DNA of 64,000 nucleotides, from positions 1 to 64,000 of the IMG/VR virus record IMGVR_UViG_3300029827_000121; one strand, written 5' to 3'. Made by a program: the position numbers and the translations under genes. Position 1 is the first letter of the stretch. Each line of letters starts with the position of its first letter. The DNA comes from a virus. Shown one piece after another: positions 24,297-32,309 of the stretch. The notes beneath the pieces were generated by a model. That model had not been told where the DNA came from, made no database searches, and saw only the letters and a program-made list of their open reading frames with translations.

Positions 24297-24551
24297 ATGT
24301 CAACCGAAATTAAGGCTATATATGACAATGAGGGGAAAACAATCGACCGGTATACGGTATATTTCAATTCGTATAATGAAATCATTGACGGAAACCCTGT
24401 TTATAGTTGTGTGGCAATGAATGAACGGCCATTTCATCCCTTTGGTTTCTGCAATCACAATACGGGTATATTGGGGGAACACAATGGAAAAATCATTCCC
24501 TTCAAACAATTACCGGATATTTGCCAAAAAGCTGTTTTACTTTTATTATAA
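24297..24551 (+). CDS. Small conserved phage protein
   Basis: 84 residues. The sequence around RYTVYFNSYNEI, NERPFHPFGFCNHNTG and IIPFKQLPDICQKAV matches a short conserved hypothetical protein common in phages and plasmids, with invariant HP-x-GFC-x-H and LP-x-x-CQ. No known activity. The ribosome site is in a hairpin loop. Confidence 0.65.
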   Translation: MSTEIKAIYDNEGKTIDRYTVYFNSYNEIIDGNPVYSCVAMNERPFHPFGFCNHNTGILGEHNGKIIPFKQLPDICQKAVLLLL

Positions 24552-24648
24552 CAAGATCTGAATTGAAAGAAAGAATTCATTGCCGGAATATTGCCGAAAG
24601 GTTATTATTAAAGGATTGTATTAACCAATAAAAAAGGAGCGTGACGCA

Positions 24649-25062
24649 ATGAAAAGATTTTTATTGCCGTGCATTATACTGTTTTTTGTTCCGACAATTA
24701 ATGGGCAAAATATATATGTTAATGGTCAAGCAAAAGATAATATTGGAAATAGATTAATTTATAAAGTCAAAGAGAACATCAGACAATCAAAAGGAATGAT
24801 TTTATATCCTTCGGAAACCGGTTCAGGTATTCAAATCAACATAATTACTTTAGATGCATTAGAAGATAATTTATCCACAGTATATTCTATTGTATGGACA
24901 TGGACCACTTCAAACAATTTTAAATCATTTATTACTCATCATGTTGGTATGTGCGGAAAATATAAAATAAATGATGTTGCCGAACAAATTGTTGCCGATA
25001 CGGATGAAATTATTATGGAATTAAAAAAGATAATACTTGATATTTATAACGAAAATCAATAA
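24649..25062 (+). CDS. Secreted protein, signal peptide
   Basis: 137 residues with a typical signal peptide (MKRFLLPCIILFFVPTINGQ) likely cleaved after NGQ. The mature part is beta-rich with a C-terminal helix (IIMELKKIILDIYNENQ). No lipobox. An AAAAAGGAGC site precedes the start. It is the first of three phage genes in 4 kb encoding exported proteins; a role in altering the lysogen surface is possible. Directly followed by array 1. Confidence 0.6.
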   Translation: MKRFLLPCIILFFVPTINGQNIYVNGQAKDNIGNRLIYKVKENIRQSKGMILYPSETGSGIQINIITLDALEDNLSTVYSIVWTWTTSNNFKSFITHHVGMCGKYKINDVAEQIVADTDEIIMELKKIILDIYNENQ

Positions 25063-25135
25063 TACTCTATGAAGGAAAGCAAACGCCAAAATATTTTTTT
25101 AACTCAAAAACAATAGAAAGGATGGAAAAATATAT

Positions 25136-26325
25136 TGCCATGGCGTAGTTGGGCCTTGTTACGCATTGCAAAGCAAAGGTAATGCCAAGTATAGCAATGT
25201 ATTGTGTTGTAAAGGTATAGTGTAGCTGGGCCATGTTGCGCTGTGCAAAGGCAAAGCGTAGTTAGGCAATGTAGTGTATGGCAAAGGTAATGCGAAGTTG
25301 GGCCATGTAGCGTAATGCAAAGGCATAGCTCTGCGTGGTATAGTTAAGCCATGCAAAGGCATTGCATAGTTGTGTGAGGTAATGCAAAGGCATGCCTTGA
25401 GCAAAGTAAATTTTCCCTGTCCCGATTCACTGCCTTCATTGTATCAGGCGGATGAAGGTAAGGAAAAAGGCAGGGAAAATTTATAATTATTTTCGCTAAT
25501 GCAAAGTAATGCAGCGCTTGTCACCGCAAAGGCACGGTTTAGTTTGGCCCCGTGTTTCTAAGCGAAGCAAAGGCGAAGCATTGTGAAGATAGGTGATGAT
25601 AAGCAAAAGATAAGTAATGTTTTGTAAAGTTTAGTAATGCACAGGCATAGTTCTGTATTGTATCGTATAGCACAGCAAAGGCATGGTGATGTACAGTGAA
25701 GTTCAGCAATGTACAGTAAAGACTAAGTCAGGTGTAGTACAGCAAAGCAATTGTAACGCACAGCAAAGGCATAGTTCAGTATAGTAAAGTTAAGCGAACC
25801 ATCGGCAAAGTATAGCGGAGTATAGCTTGGCAAAGACTATGTTTGGTGCAGAGGGGTGCAGCTAAGTACAGCAATGGCGATGCATAGAAAGGTGGTGGGA
25901 AACACTGCACAGGCTAGGCAAAGTGGAGCATAGCTTGGCAAAAGCAAAGCGGGGCGTCGTTTTGTGTTGTATGGCAAAGCAAAAGCAATGTGAAGCAGGG
26001 TCTTGTTTAGCACAGGTAATGCAGTGTATAGTATTGTGTGGCAATAGCACAGCGGAGCTGTGTTACGCACCGTTTGGCATAGGCATAGTTTAGTGAAGTA
26101 ATGCATAGCATAGGCAGAGTCTGGAACAGTACCGTTTGGCACAGGCATAGTTAAGCCCCGTCATATACAGTTGCGCATTGTAAAGGCTGGGCGTAGTGAT
26201 GCATAGTGAAGCACAGGCAAAGCTTGGCAATGTAATGTATAGCTCAGGCAAGGCGTGGCAAAGCATAGTACAGTCGCGCACAGGCAATGCGAGGCGCAGT
26301 ATGGTGTTGTATTGAAAAGCAAAAA
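25136..26325 (+). repeat. Pentamer array 1 (NNNGY with AAAGGY punctuation)
   Basis: Non-coding array of 5-mers ending in GY, broken by a hexamer mostly AAAGGC or AAAGGT every five to six pentamers; the first seven units before 25400 parse almost without error. A hairpin element interrupts it at 25407-25483. The part from about 25560 to 25880 is noisier, with single-base slips, and then it becomes regular again. The hexamer here is AAAGG(C/T) early and ACAGGC or AAAGGC late. Same orientation as arrays 2-4. Confidence 0.85.
25407..25483. other. Hairpin element inside array 1
   Basis: 13-bp perfect arms TAAATTTTCCCTG (25407-25419) and CAGGGAAAATTTA (25471-25483). The 50-nt inner part can form a second stem, CCTTCAT/ATGAAGG (25433-25458). 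None of it follows the NNNGY grammar, so it is an insertion or an embedded functional element. Confidence 0.5.
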
Positions 26326-26354
26326 GGTTTCGTCTCGTTTTTTGAGGCGAAACC
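26326..26354 (+). other. Hairpin at the end of array 1
   Basis: GGTTTCGTCTC pairs with GAGGCGAAACC (one mismatch), loop GTTTTTT. Only short T-runs follow, so it is a weak terminator or a leader structure 30 bp upstream of the gene at 26387. Confidence 0.4.
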
Positions 26355-26386
26355 ACTACTTTAACTTTAACAAAAGGAGTCCCATC

Positions 26387-26800
26387 ATGAGATACGCAAT
26401 TGCCGTTTTGAGACACGCAAAACAACCAGACATCAAATGTCTGGAAATGCCGCAATTTTACCGCTCTATAAAAGAGATAGCTGTTCCTCATGCTTTATTG
26501 TTTGAAGATTTATCTAAAGCTCTTCAGATAAAAAATGAATTGGATATCAGCCCTTATATTGCCGAAGGGGATGAATGGGCAAAACCCGACTTCTATGTAG
26601 TCAATCATGTCGTCGCCGATTACATCCGTACGGCACGTTTTGGTAATGAAGATGTATATGAATGGAAAAAATGTTTCTGTGAAAAGAACAACGGCGCACC
26701 TTGTCGGGAATGTTTTATATGCATGCGTTTTCGAATCCTTTCAGATCGAAGATTCATTATTACTCATCGTGAAGTTGAAAAGGAAGGAGTAAAGGCATGA
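26387..26800 (+). CDS. Hypothetical protein, early region
   Basis: 137 residues from the ATG at 26387, which has AAAGGAG 8 nt upstream; the longer frame upstream runs into array 1 and is rejected. N-terminal MRYAIAVLRHAKQPD, then an acidic middle (NELDISPYIAEGDEWAKPDF) and a Cys-rich C-terminus (CFCEKNNGAPCRECFICMRF) that could bind zinc. Overlaps the lipoprotein gene by 4 nt. Confidence 0.6.
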   Translation: MRYAIAVLRHAKQPDIKCLEMPQFYRSIKEIAVPHALLFEDLSKALQIKNELDISPYIAEGDEWAKPDFYVVNHVVADYIRTARFGNEDVYEWKKCFCEKNNGAPCRECFICMRFRILSDRRFIITHREVEKEGVKA

Positions 26801-27189
26801 AAATGTCGGTTATTCTCATACTATTATGTCTATTTTCCTGCAACAGCCTTCGAGGACCAACGGGTCCGGCAGGTCCGGCAGGTCCGCGAGGACCACAAGG
26901 AGAACAGGGAGAACCGGGAGAAATACGTCCGATTGTAAAAAGCGGTATCCTTTATTCTTCTGAAAAAGTGGAAGGAAAAGATTATTGGGAAATCATATTA
27001 CTCGGACATGAAGATTTTTTTGTCATGTTACCTGATACCATACTTATTAATTGTTATGTCCGTAAAGGAAGTGGGTATATGTGGCATTCCCCGATTTGGT
27101 ATTATGGTAACTGGTATATAAGAATCTTTGATGATGAGGAATGCGATCCCGGTGATGAGTACATAATTACCGCTATTGTTCCCGATTAA
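26797..27189 (+). CDS. Phage-encoded lipoprotein with short collagen-like segment
   Basis: 130 residues. Signal peptide MKMSVILILLCLFSC ends in a lipobox (LFSC), so it is probably lipid-anchored at Cys15. Directly after the anchor come about eight Gly-x-y triplets (GPTGPAGPAGPRGPQGEQGE), then a beta-rich domain of about 85 residues with many aromatics. The arrangement, anchor then stalk then head, suggests a surface-displayed lysogeny factor such as superinfection exclusion, but this is inference. Terminator follows. Confidence 0.65.
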   Translation: MKMSVILILLCLFSCNSLRGPTGPAGPAGPRGPQGEQGEPGEIRPIVKSGILYSSEKVEGKDYWEIILLGHEDFFVMLPDTILINCYVRKGSGYMWHSPIWYYGNWYIRIFDDEECDPGDEYIITAIVPD

Positions 27190-27208
27190 TTCTATTTAAT
27201 CTTCCATT

Positions 27209-27236
27209 AAAGCCCGTTTATACGGGCTTTTTTATT
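27209..27236 (+). terminator. Rho-independent terminator
   Basis: AAAGCCCG/CGGGCTTT stem with a 6-nt loop (TTTATA) followed by TTTTATT. It closes the unit that ends with the lipoprotein gene. Loop and T-tract are textbook. Confidence 0.8.
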
Positions 27237-27334
27237 GGTTTTATAATAAGACAATTGTTATACATAATAAATATATTGCAATCGTATAATTTATTAGATA
27301 TATTTATGGAAACAATTAATTGATCGGAGATATT

Positions 27335-28225
27335 ATGAAAAAAACAATGGTTACGCCTTGGAACAAAATCGGCATCTCAATAAGAGGTGTTTCGTCATGG
27401 TCGGCTGCGGTAAAAAGAACAAATTTGATGTGGAGCGTATCCAAGCGTCAGCTTTGTTCATTTCAAAATAATAAAAAAGTTCCTACTACGGCTTGGGGAG
27501 TCTTCCGGGATGATACAGATGATTTTCTTGAAACCGTGGAAGCGAAAACCGACATATTACAAAATTCATCGGCATTTAATTTCGTTGATGAGTTTTTAAA
27601 AAAGATCCCCGGTGCCGAATATGATACCGCCGGATCACTCTTCGAAGGTAAATGTATTTTCGTTATTCTCAAGCTTCCCTATACCATTAAACTGGCTCCC
27701 CCTCCCCATGAATTGTTACATTGTTACCTCATGTTCCAAACGACGCATGACGGTTCAATGAGGCATATGCGGCATCTGAAAAACAGTGCGAAACTGATGC
27801 TGGTATCTCTCTCAGGTGCCATATTACCACTTACCATTTCCATTAACGGTACTGGTATATCAGTTATTAAACAAATAGAATCGATACACCGCAAACTCAA
27901 TGCTTTGTTTCAAAAAAGCATCGATGATGAAATGTTTGATATCATAATGAAAAAAATTTTTGGAAAAAACTGTTATGATTCTTCCAAAAAGAAAAATCAG
28001 ATCGAATTAATAAAAAAATGGTTCGATGAAAGCAGTGAGAAAAATGCTTATACCTTGTTGGTGACCTATCTCATTTGGATAGATCAGTACCGGACCACCC
28101 GAAAAACAAAACGGATGGCCAATTTAAACGATCACCAAATACAAATACAATCCTCCATCTTTTATGATGGTGCGGTAAAAAAGGAAAAAGCGTTTTTTAA
28201 ATTAATAAAATTATTGAACAATTAA
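27335..28225 (+). CDS. DUF932 / phage-plasmid TIGR03299-like protein
   Basis: About 296 residues from the ATG at 27335 with CGGAG 5 nt upstream; a TTG frame starts 15 nt earlier. The layout follows DUF932 proteins: W-x-K-I-G near the start, AAVKRTNLMWSVSKRQL, TTAWGVFRDDTDDFLETV, ILQNSSAFNFVDEFLKK and DTAGSLFEGKCIFVILKLP. These proteins are widespread on plasmids and phages with unknown function, often next to replication and anti-restriction genes. Confidence 0.65.
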   Translation: MKKTMVTPWNKIGISIRGVSSWSAAVKRTNLMWSVSKRQLCSFQNNKKVPTTAWGVFRDDTDDFLETVEAKTDILQNSSAFNFVDEFLKKIPGAEYDTAGSLFEGKCIFVILKLPYTIKLAPPPHELLHCYLMFQTTHDGSMRHMRHLKNSAKLMLVSLSGAILPLTISINGTGISVIKQIESIHRKLNALFQKSIDDEMFDIIMKKIFGKNCYDSSKKKNQIELIKKWFDESSEKNAYTLLVTYLIWIDQYRTTRKTKRMANLNDHQIQIQSSIFYDGAVKKEKAFFKLIKLLNN

Positions 28226-28287
28226 TCTTGAAAATATTCAATAATAATTATATATTTTTAAAAAGCAACGATTAAACGAGGTTTATT

Positions 28288-28488
28288 ATGAATAAAAACC
28301 GTCCCGGACGGGGACGTATCATTCCCCCTGAACAAAGGGGATGTAAACCGACCGTGAGTGGTGATCCGAATGATCCCACTGTCAGCTATACTATAAGAAT
28401 TCCATTATCCCTTAAAAACTTCTTGTTAAAGATCGGTCCAGAAAACTTAAGAAAGATGCTGAAACGGGAAAAACTGCGATATGGTTAA
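28288..28488 (+). CDS. Small phage protein, RHH-like
   Basis: 66 residues. After a basic N-terminus, SYTIRIPLSLKNFLLKIGPE followed by NLRKMLKRE resembles the short ribbon-helix-helix-like pattern (beta strand then helices) of small phage regulators. AACGAGG site upstream, and an 8-nt overlap with the next gene. Confidence in the fold is modest. Confidence 0.5.
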   Translation: MNKNRPGRGRIIPPEQRGCKPTVSGDPNDPTVSYTIRIPLSLKNFLLKIGPENLRKMLKREKLRYG

Positions 28489-28705
28489 ATTCATCTTTCA
28501 AGGAAAAAATGGTCCTGTTTTGGGATTAGGACTAAGTGAAGAAAATATCCGTCGATTAAAAGACGGTCAACCGATCCTTGTCGAAGGTGGATCGCTAAAT
28601 TTAAATCATGATATTTTTATCATGTACGGCAAAACGGAACAATCAATTGCCATGATTCTTTCACCCTATATAGATCCCGATACCGTAATTCATAAGGAAA
28701 TGTAA
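28481..28705 (+). CDS. Hypothetical protein, paralogue of the gene at 29231
   Basis: 74 residues. LGLSEENIRRLKDGQPILVE and LNLNHDIFIMYGKTEQS match the product of 29231-29443 segment by segment (GLSEENFNQLRNGETILIA; LNRDLKIYYIKTKTE). The two copies flank a lipoprotein gene and a structured element, so the block looks like a duplication. Function unknown. Confidence 0.55.
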   Translation: MVKFIFQGKNGPVLGLGLSEENIRRLKDGQPILVEGGSLNLNHDIFIMYGKTEQSIAMILSPYIDPDTVIHKEM

Positions 28706-28710
28706 AAAAA

Positions 28711-29103
28711 ATGAAACGATTTATTTTTTTTATAATTTTTATTATTTCTTGTACTGAAAATGTACAAGTGCAAACCAATGTACAAGTGCAAACTAAAGTA
28801 TCTATATTAATTGATTATAGTAATATTAATTTCCTTTTTGTAATGGGTAAAATTTATAGTGATCTGAAAATTTATGATGGAAAAATATTACATACTCATC
28901 TTATATGTTCAATTCCTCCGACTCATTCAGGAATTATTAAAGTAGATTCTATGACAATGCTAATATCCGAATTTACTTGTTCTTATACTTTTGAAGAACA
29001 AGGATATATTGATGTTAATGATACGGATATTATTATAAGAGATACACTTATAGCATCAGAAGATTATGATTGGATATTTGAACCTTATAAACCAAATTTT
29101 TAA
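28711..29103 (+). CDS. Putative lipoprotein
   Basis: 130 residues. Signal peptide MKRFIFFIIFIISC with lipobox IISC. Directly behind it comes a tandem duplication (NVQVQT twice) encoded by two near-identical 18-nt units. The mature part is beta-rich and acidic, with no recognised domain. Third exported protein in the accessory block. AAGGAA site about 11 nt upstream. Confidence 0.6.
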   Translation: MKRFIFFIIFIISCTENVQVQTNVQVQTKVSILIDYSNINFLFVMGKIYSDLKIYDGKILHTHLICSIPPTHSGIIKVDSMTMLISEFTCSYTFEEQGYIDVNDTDIIIRDTLIASEDYDWIFEPYKPNF

Positions 29104-29111
29104 AAACCAAC

Positions 29112-29216
29112 AAATGAAATGCCAGGGTCCGCATTGATACATGTTAGCAATGAGAAGGTCCCCCTACGTCGGCAATTCCTTCCGATGTGTATCATCACCG
29201 GCTTGGCATTTCATTT
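29112..29216 (+). ncRNA. Stem-closed structured element (105 nt)
   Basis: 13-bp perfect arms AAATGAAATGCCA (29112-29124) and TGGCATTTCATTT (29204-29216). Inner pairs TGATACA/TGTATCA and a small CGG/CCG hairpin are possible. It ends 14 nt before the ATG at 29231, and that gene lacks a Shine-Dalgarno, so the structure may take part in its initiation. Confidence 0.5.
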
Positions 29217-29230
29217 ATTACAAAACCATT

Positions 29231-29443
29231 ATGCCTGAAGAAAAACATCCCCTTTTATATATTGGATTGAGTGAAGAAAATTTTAATCAATTAAGAAATG
29301 GCGAAACGATTCTTATTGCCGCCGATGAATTGAAATTGAATCGCGATCTGAAAATTTATTACATTAAAACAAAAACAGAGCGTGCCAAAAAACTCACCCC
29401 GATTGTAATTCTCTCCAATACTGTAATGACGGATAATACATGA
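29231..29443 (+). CDS. Hypothetical protein, paralogue of the gene at 28481
   Basis: 70 residues. An in-frame ATG exists at 29141 but lies inside the structured element, and the similarity to the 28481 product begins only at the MPEEKHPLLYIGLSEEN stretch, so 29231 is preferred. No ribosome site is visible upstream. It has an ATGA overlap with the gene at 29440. Confidence 0.55.
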   Translation: MPEEKHPLLYIGLSEENFNQLRNGETILIAADELKLNRDLKIYYIKTKTERAKKLTPIVILSNTVMTDNT

Positions 29444-29808
29444 TTTCCGATTGGAGATCACCCGATAAAATCTCCATTCTTCCTTCCACTTATGAAGATT
29501 GGGGAATACAGAATAGATTACAGAGAGTTTATCGCCGCCGTCGTGATGGTATGTCCGTTATCGTTACGGAAGAAAACCATGATGGAAAATGGTGGCAGCA
29601 TGTATCGTGTGCATTCAATAAAAAAGGTAAACTTCCTTCATGGAATGATCTAAAAGAGGTAAAAAATATTTTTATCGGGAGATTCAAAAAGGCGATACAG
29701 ATTTTACCCAATGAAAAAAATTATGTAAATATTCATCCTCAATGTTTGCATTTATTTCATTGTCCCGATGATGGACTGCCCGATTTTACTCATGAGGGTA
29801 TGTTGTGA
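29440..29808 (+). CDS. DUF7694-like phage protein
   Basis: 122 residues. The segments LQRVYRRRRDGMSVIVTEE, WWQHVSCAFNKKGKLPSWND and the ending with PNEKNYVNIHPQCLHLFHC match the small phage family whose members end with L-K-x-x-K-x-x-F-I-G ... YVNIH ... LHLW. Function unknown; frequent in the early regions of tailed phages. Confidence 0.6.
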   Translation: MISDWRSPDKISILPSTYEDWGIQNRLQRVYRRRRDGMSVIVTEENHDGKWWQHVSCAFNKKGKLPSWNDLKEVKNIFIGRFKKAIQILPNEKNYVNIHPQCLHLFHCPDDGLPDFTHEGML

Positions 29809-29856
29809 ATAGTTAATAGCAATTTAATTGATAATACAACAAAGGAATTTTATTAA

Positions 29857-29930
29857 GGGCGATAGATTTTTCACGACGGTGAAAAATTGACAAACAGCAG
29901 TTCCTTTCCGCTTGCTGCTTCGCCCCCTTT
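29857..29930 (+). ncRNA. Three-way-junction-like element, terminator-like tail
   Basis: GGGCG (29857-29861) pairs with CGCCC (29921-29925); between them TTTTTCAC/GTGAAAAA forms a strong hairpin and GCAG/CTGC a weaker one. Six T follow shortly after the closing arm, so the whole can terminate plus-strand transcription. The next gene starts 10 nt downstream without a Shine-Dalgarno. Confidence 0.45.
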
Positions 29931-29939
29931 TTTGCAGAA

Positions 29940-30584
29940 ATGAACATTATGATAATTCTCCCTCCTAAAGACATTTCATACCTAGATGATATTTTATTGG
30001 AGAACAATTTATTAAAGATTCTTCCGGCGCATATTTACGCGGCATTGCCGCCGGAAGATTTAATGCTGTACGGACATTTTAACGGCATTTACTGTTTCCC
30101 GACCATTGAACTGGCGGAATGGTTATCGGAGAGAATAAATATCGCTTCCACTATTGAAATCGGGGCGGGACATGGAGCGCTGGCGCGTTATCTGAAAATT
30201 CCCGCGACGGATTCAAAATGTCAGGAACGTCCCGATGTCAAGGCATATTATATTAGTACCGGTCAACCCCTAACCAAATATCCTGAGGACATTATTGCTC
30301 TTGATGCGGTTGATGCGATAAAAAAATACCAACCCGAAACGGTAATTGGTTGCTGGGTCACTCACAAGTACAAAAAGACTGAACATGATCGCGGCGGCAA
30401 TATATATGGTATCGATGAAGAATTTATATTAAAAAACGTCAAACAATATATAGTTGTCGGGAATGAAAACGTTCATGGAAATAAGAAAATCTTGAAAATT
30501 AAACATAAAGAATATCAATTTTCTTGGCTATACAGTCGTGCGACGAATCCCCGGAAAAATATCATTTATGTCTGGAATTTATAG
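29940..30584 (+). CDS. SAM methyltransferase-like phage protein
   Basis: 214 residues. STIEIGAGHGALARYL supplies motif I of a class I methyltransferase, preceded by FPTIELAEWLSERI. Later IIALDAVDAIKKY and VIGCWVTHKYK follow in place of the usual motif IV, which suggests an unusual substrate site. No ribosome-binding site precedes ATG; the T-rich end of the structured element does. Convergent with the small gene on the minus strand, overlapping its end by 19 nt. Confidence 0.55.
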   Translation: MNIMIILPPKDISYLDDILLENNLLKILPAHIYAALPPEDLMLYGHFNGIYCFPTIELAEWLSERINIASTIEIGAGHGALARYLKIPATDSKCQERPDVKAYYISTGQPLTKYPEDIIALDAVDAIKKYQPETVIGCWVTHKYKKTEHDRGGNIYGIDEEFILKNVKQYIVVGNENVHGNKKILKIKHKEYQFSWLYSRATNPRKNIIYVWNL

Positions 30585-30763
30585 ATCGGTTTTTTAATAT
30601 CCGTTATCATTCTGAATTCCCATTTTTTACGTTGACAATATTCATAGACTTGTTTATACGGCCATCCTTTCATATACTGAATAATCGGTGCGCTATCAAT
30701 AACATGATCATCTATTATTTCACCGCCAGCGCAAAAATAAGAAGCTTTAATTTGAAAAAGCAC
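30566..30763 (-). CDS. Small hypothetical protein
   Basis: 65 residues (MLFQIKASYFCAGGEIIDDH start), with an aromatic and basic end (GWPYKQVYEYCQRKKWEF). Tail to tail with the methyltransferase-like gene. It probably ends the short minus-strand unit that includes the two putative regulators. No domain recognised. Confidence 0.5.
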   Translation of the reverse strand: MLFQIKASYFCAGGEIIDDHVIDSAPIIQYMKGWPYKQVYEYCQRKKWEFRMITDIKKPIYKFQT

Positions 30764-30782
30764 TATGGCGTTGCTTTTCTGT

Positions 30783-31223
30783 TTACGTTAATAGTTTTTG
30801 TGAAATATCCGATAGCAACTGGTATTGTTTCGATCCATATAAATTAACCGATATTGGCGAGACCAACAACTTCAAATTCCGCTGATCTTCCACCGTTCTC
30901 CATCTCTTGACAATATCCTTTTCCGCTGCTTTATAAGCCATATAATCGGATACATGGTGTCCGTAACACATTCGGAGAAAGTGTACATCGTCTTTTTGTT
31001 TCGCATGAGAAGACAGAATATATCCTCCGTATACCGACATTACACCGATGCCATTATATCGCATTAATTTAATAAGGCGTCTGATACGGGAAGGCTTGCA
31101 GTGCATTTTGTTCGCCAAAACTATTGCCGATCGATAAATGGTCGGATCGGCTTGTAAAATTTTTAATAATCTTTCCATGCCTTCTTCCGTTGCCTTTCGA
31201 ACTGCCATTCGAACTTGATTCAT
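30783..31223 (-). CDS. Winged-helix-like DNA-binding protein
   Basis: 146 residues. Residues 15-65 read as a winged-helix unit: RLLKILQADPTIYRSAIVLA, then KMHCKPSRIRRLIKLMRYNG and a beta hairpin (IGVMSVYGGYIL). The C-terminal half is helical with His and Tyr residues. It lies directly downstream of the 246-residue regulator, so the pair may form the lysogeny control unit. Exact role not determinable. Confidence 0.55.
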   Translation of the reverse strand: MNQVRMAVRKATEEGMERLLKILQADPTIYRSAIVLANKMHCKPSRIRRLIKLMRYNGIGVMSVYGGYILSSHAKQKDDVHFLRMCYGHHVSDYMAYKAAEKDIVKRWRTVEDQRNLKLLVSPISVNLYGSKQYQLLSDISQKLLT

Positions 31224-31254
31224 TAGTGCTCCTTAATGAGAAGTGAATTGAATA

Positions 31255-31995
31255 TTATAAAAACAGAGTTGAATTCAGGGCGCTTGCTTCTTTGGAAGCG
31301 GTAATGAGCGCGGCGGCGCACTCTTTGTAGAATTTCGCTTTCTTTAATAAATCAATCACCTCTTTGGCATCCTGAGGCGAAAGAGATTTCAGTTGTTCAA
31401 CTAACTTTTGTGGTAAAATAATATCACTATCACTATCGGTAGCAGGATCGGAAGGGATATCAGTTATATTAGGCGATTGAAAAGTTCCGGCTGACCTTCT
31501 TTTTTTAGAAACACATTTATATATATCATCTAATAAAATAATTTCATACTGATCTTTCAATTTCTGTCGAACCGCATATATTAAAGTATAAAGCATAGAA
31601 TTGTTTTTTAATTTTAAAGCTGACATAAGAATATTTTTATTTATTCCTTCATTCGACTCCAATAAAAGATCTTTTAATATGTTTGATTTATTTATTCCGT
31701 CTTTCAGGGATCGGGCGACTCTTCTTGTCAAGTCACCATTATTTTCCTTATTGCTTGTGAATAACTCCGGTTCCGGAGAAGAATCGGTATTGTTCCGTTG
31801 CATTATATATCTTCCGTTTTTATCGGCAATGAAATCAAATTGCGGAAATTTTACCCGTGCGCGTTTAATCGTTGAATACGTACTCTGTGTACTGCTATGG
31901 CCAAAACGCGTTTTTAACTCTTCAATAGAAAATCCCGCAGGATTTTCTTTTAACAATTCAAACAGTCTATCGGTACTGCTGACTAATTCCGCCAT
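31255..31995 (-). CDS. Putative transcriptional regulator
   Basis: 246 residues with AAAGGAGG before ATG. The N-terminus (SSTDRLFELLKENPAGFSIE, then ELKTRFGHSSTQSTYSTIKR) looks like an HTH or winged helix. A second similar unit lies near residues 115-145 (NKNILMSALKLKNNSMLYTL). It then carries an acidic linker (SDPATDSDSD) and a helical C-terminal domain suited to oligomerisation. Divergent from a strong plus promoter with a palindrome between them, it is my best candidate for the phage repressor. Confidence 0.5.
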   Translation of the reverse strand: MAELVSSTDRLFELLKENPAGFSIEELKTRFGHSSTQSTYSTIKRARVKFPQFDFIADKNGRYIMQRNNTDSSPEPELFTSNKENNGDLTRRVARSLKDGINKSNILKDLLLESNEGINKNILMSALKLKNNSMLYTLIYAVRQKLKDQYEIILLDDIYKCVSKKRRSAGTFQSPNITDIPSDPATDSDSDIILPQKLVEQLKSLSPQDAKEVIDLLKKAKFYKECAAALITASKEASALNSTLFL

Positions 31996-32019
31996 AAACC
32001 CTCCTTTATTGATGATGTT

Positions 32020-32032
32020 TCCGTCCGACGGA
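32020..32032. promoter_or_regulatory. Small palindrome between divergent units
   Basis: TCCGTC and GACGGA arms around a single base, 25 bp upstream of the putative regulator start. Possible operator in its own 5' region. Confidence 0.35.
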
Positions 32033-32081
32033 CAGGGAATAAAACAAGAAATTAAAAATGGATAATTTTTTACTTTTTTTG

Positions 32082-32111
32082 TTGACTTATTTATTGTTAA
32101 AATAATATAAT
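32082..32111 (+). promoter_or_regulatory. Sigma70-type promoter for the replication module
   Basis: TTGACT at 32082-32087, an 18-bp spacer, TATAAT at 32106-32111. Rightward, upstream of the replication genes and divergent from the putative regulator. Transcription would start near 32118, just before a 9-bp hairpin. Confidence 0.7.
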
Positions 32112-32123
32112 CTAATTATTTGA

Positions 32124-32147
32124 GTGACGGTCTGGCAGGACCGTCAC
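32124..32147 (+). promoter_or_regulatory. Hairpin at the 5' end of the replication transcript
   Basis: GTGACGGTC/GACCGTCAC, 9 bp perfect with a 6-nt loop and no T-tract behind it. As DNA it is an operator candidate at the promoter; as RNA it would protect the 5' end. Confidence 0.45.
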
Positions 32148-32309
32148 CCTTGGAGAAAAAGGGCGGAACCGCGAAATTCCTAATAAGCCATGAGGCTTTT
32201 ATACCCTTTTTGTATCCTAATATATTCTTTAATTGATAGGTCAGTCAACTTTATTTTCAATTTTTTTTTCAACTTTTTTTTCAATAAAAATGGAAAGTCG
32301 GATTTTCGA

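Noticed and set aside
26255-26386. Upstream extension of the gene at 26387
   Set aside because: The extension is array 1 sequence; the internal ATG has AAAGGAG and fits the end of the array.
29141-29230. Start of the 29231 gene at 29141
   Set aside because: It would place coding sequence in the stem-closed element, and similarity to the paralogue starts only at 29231.
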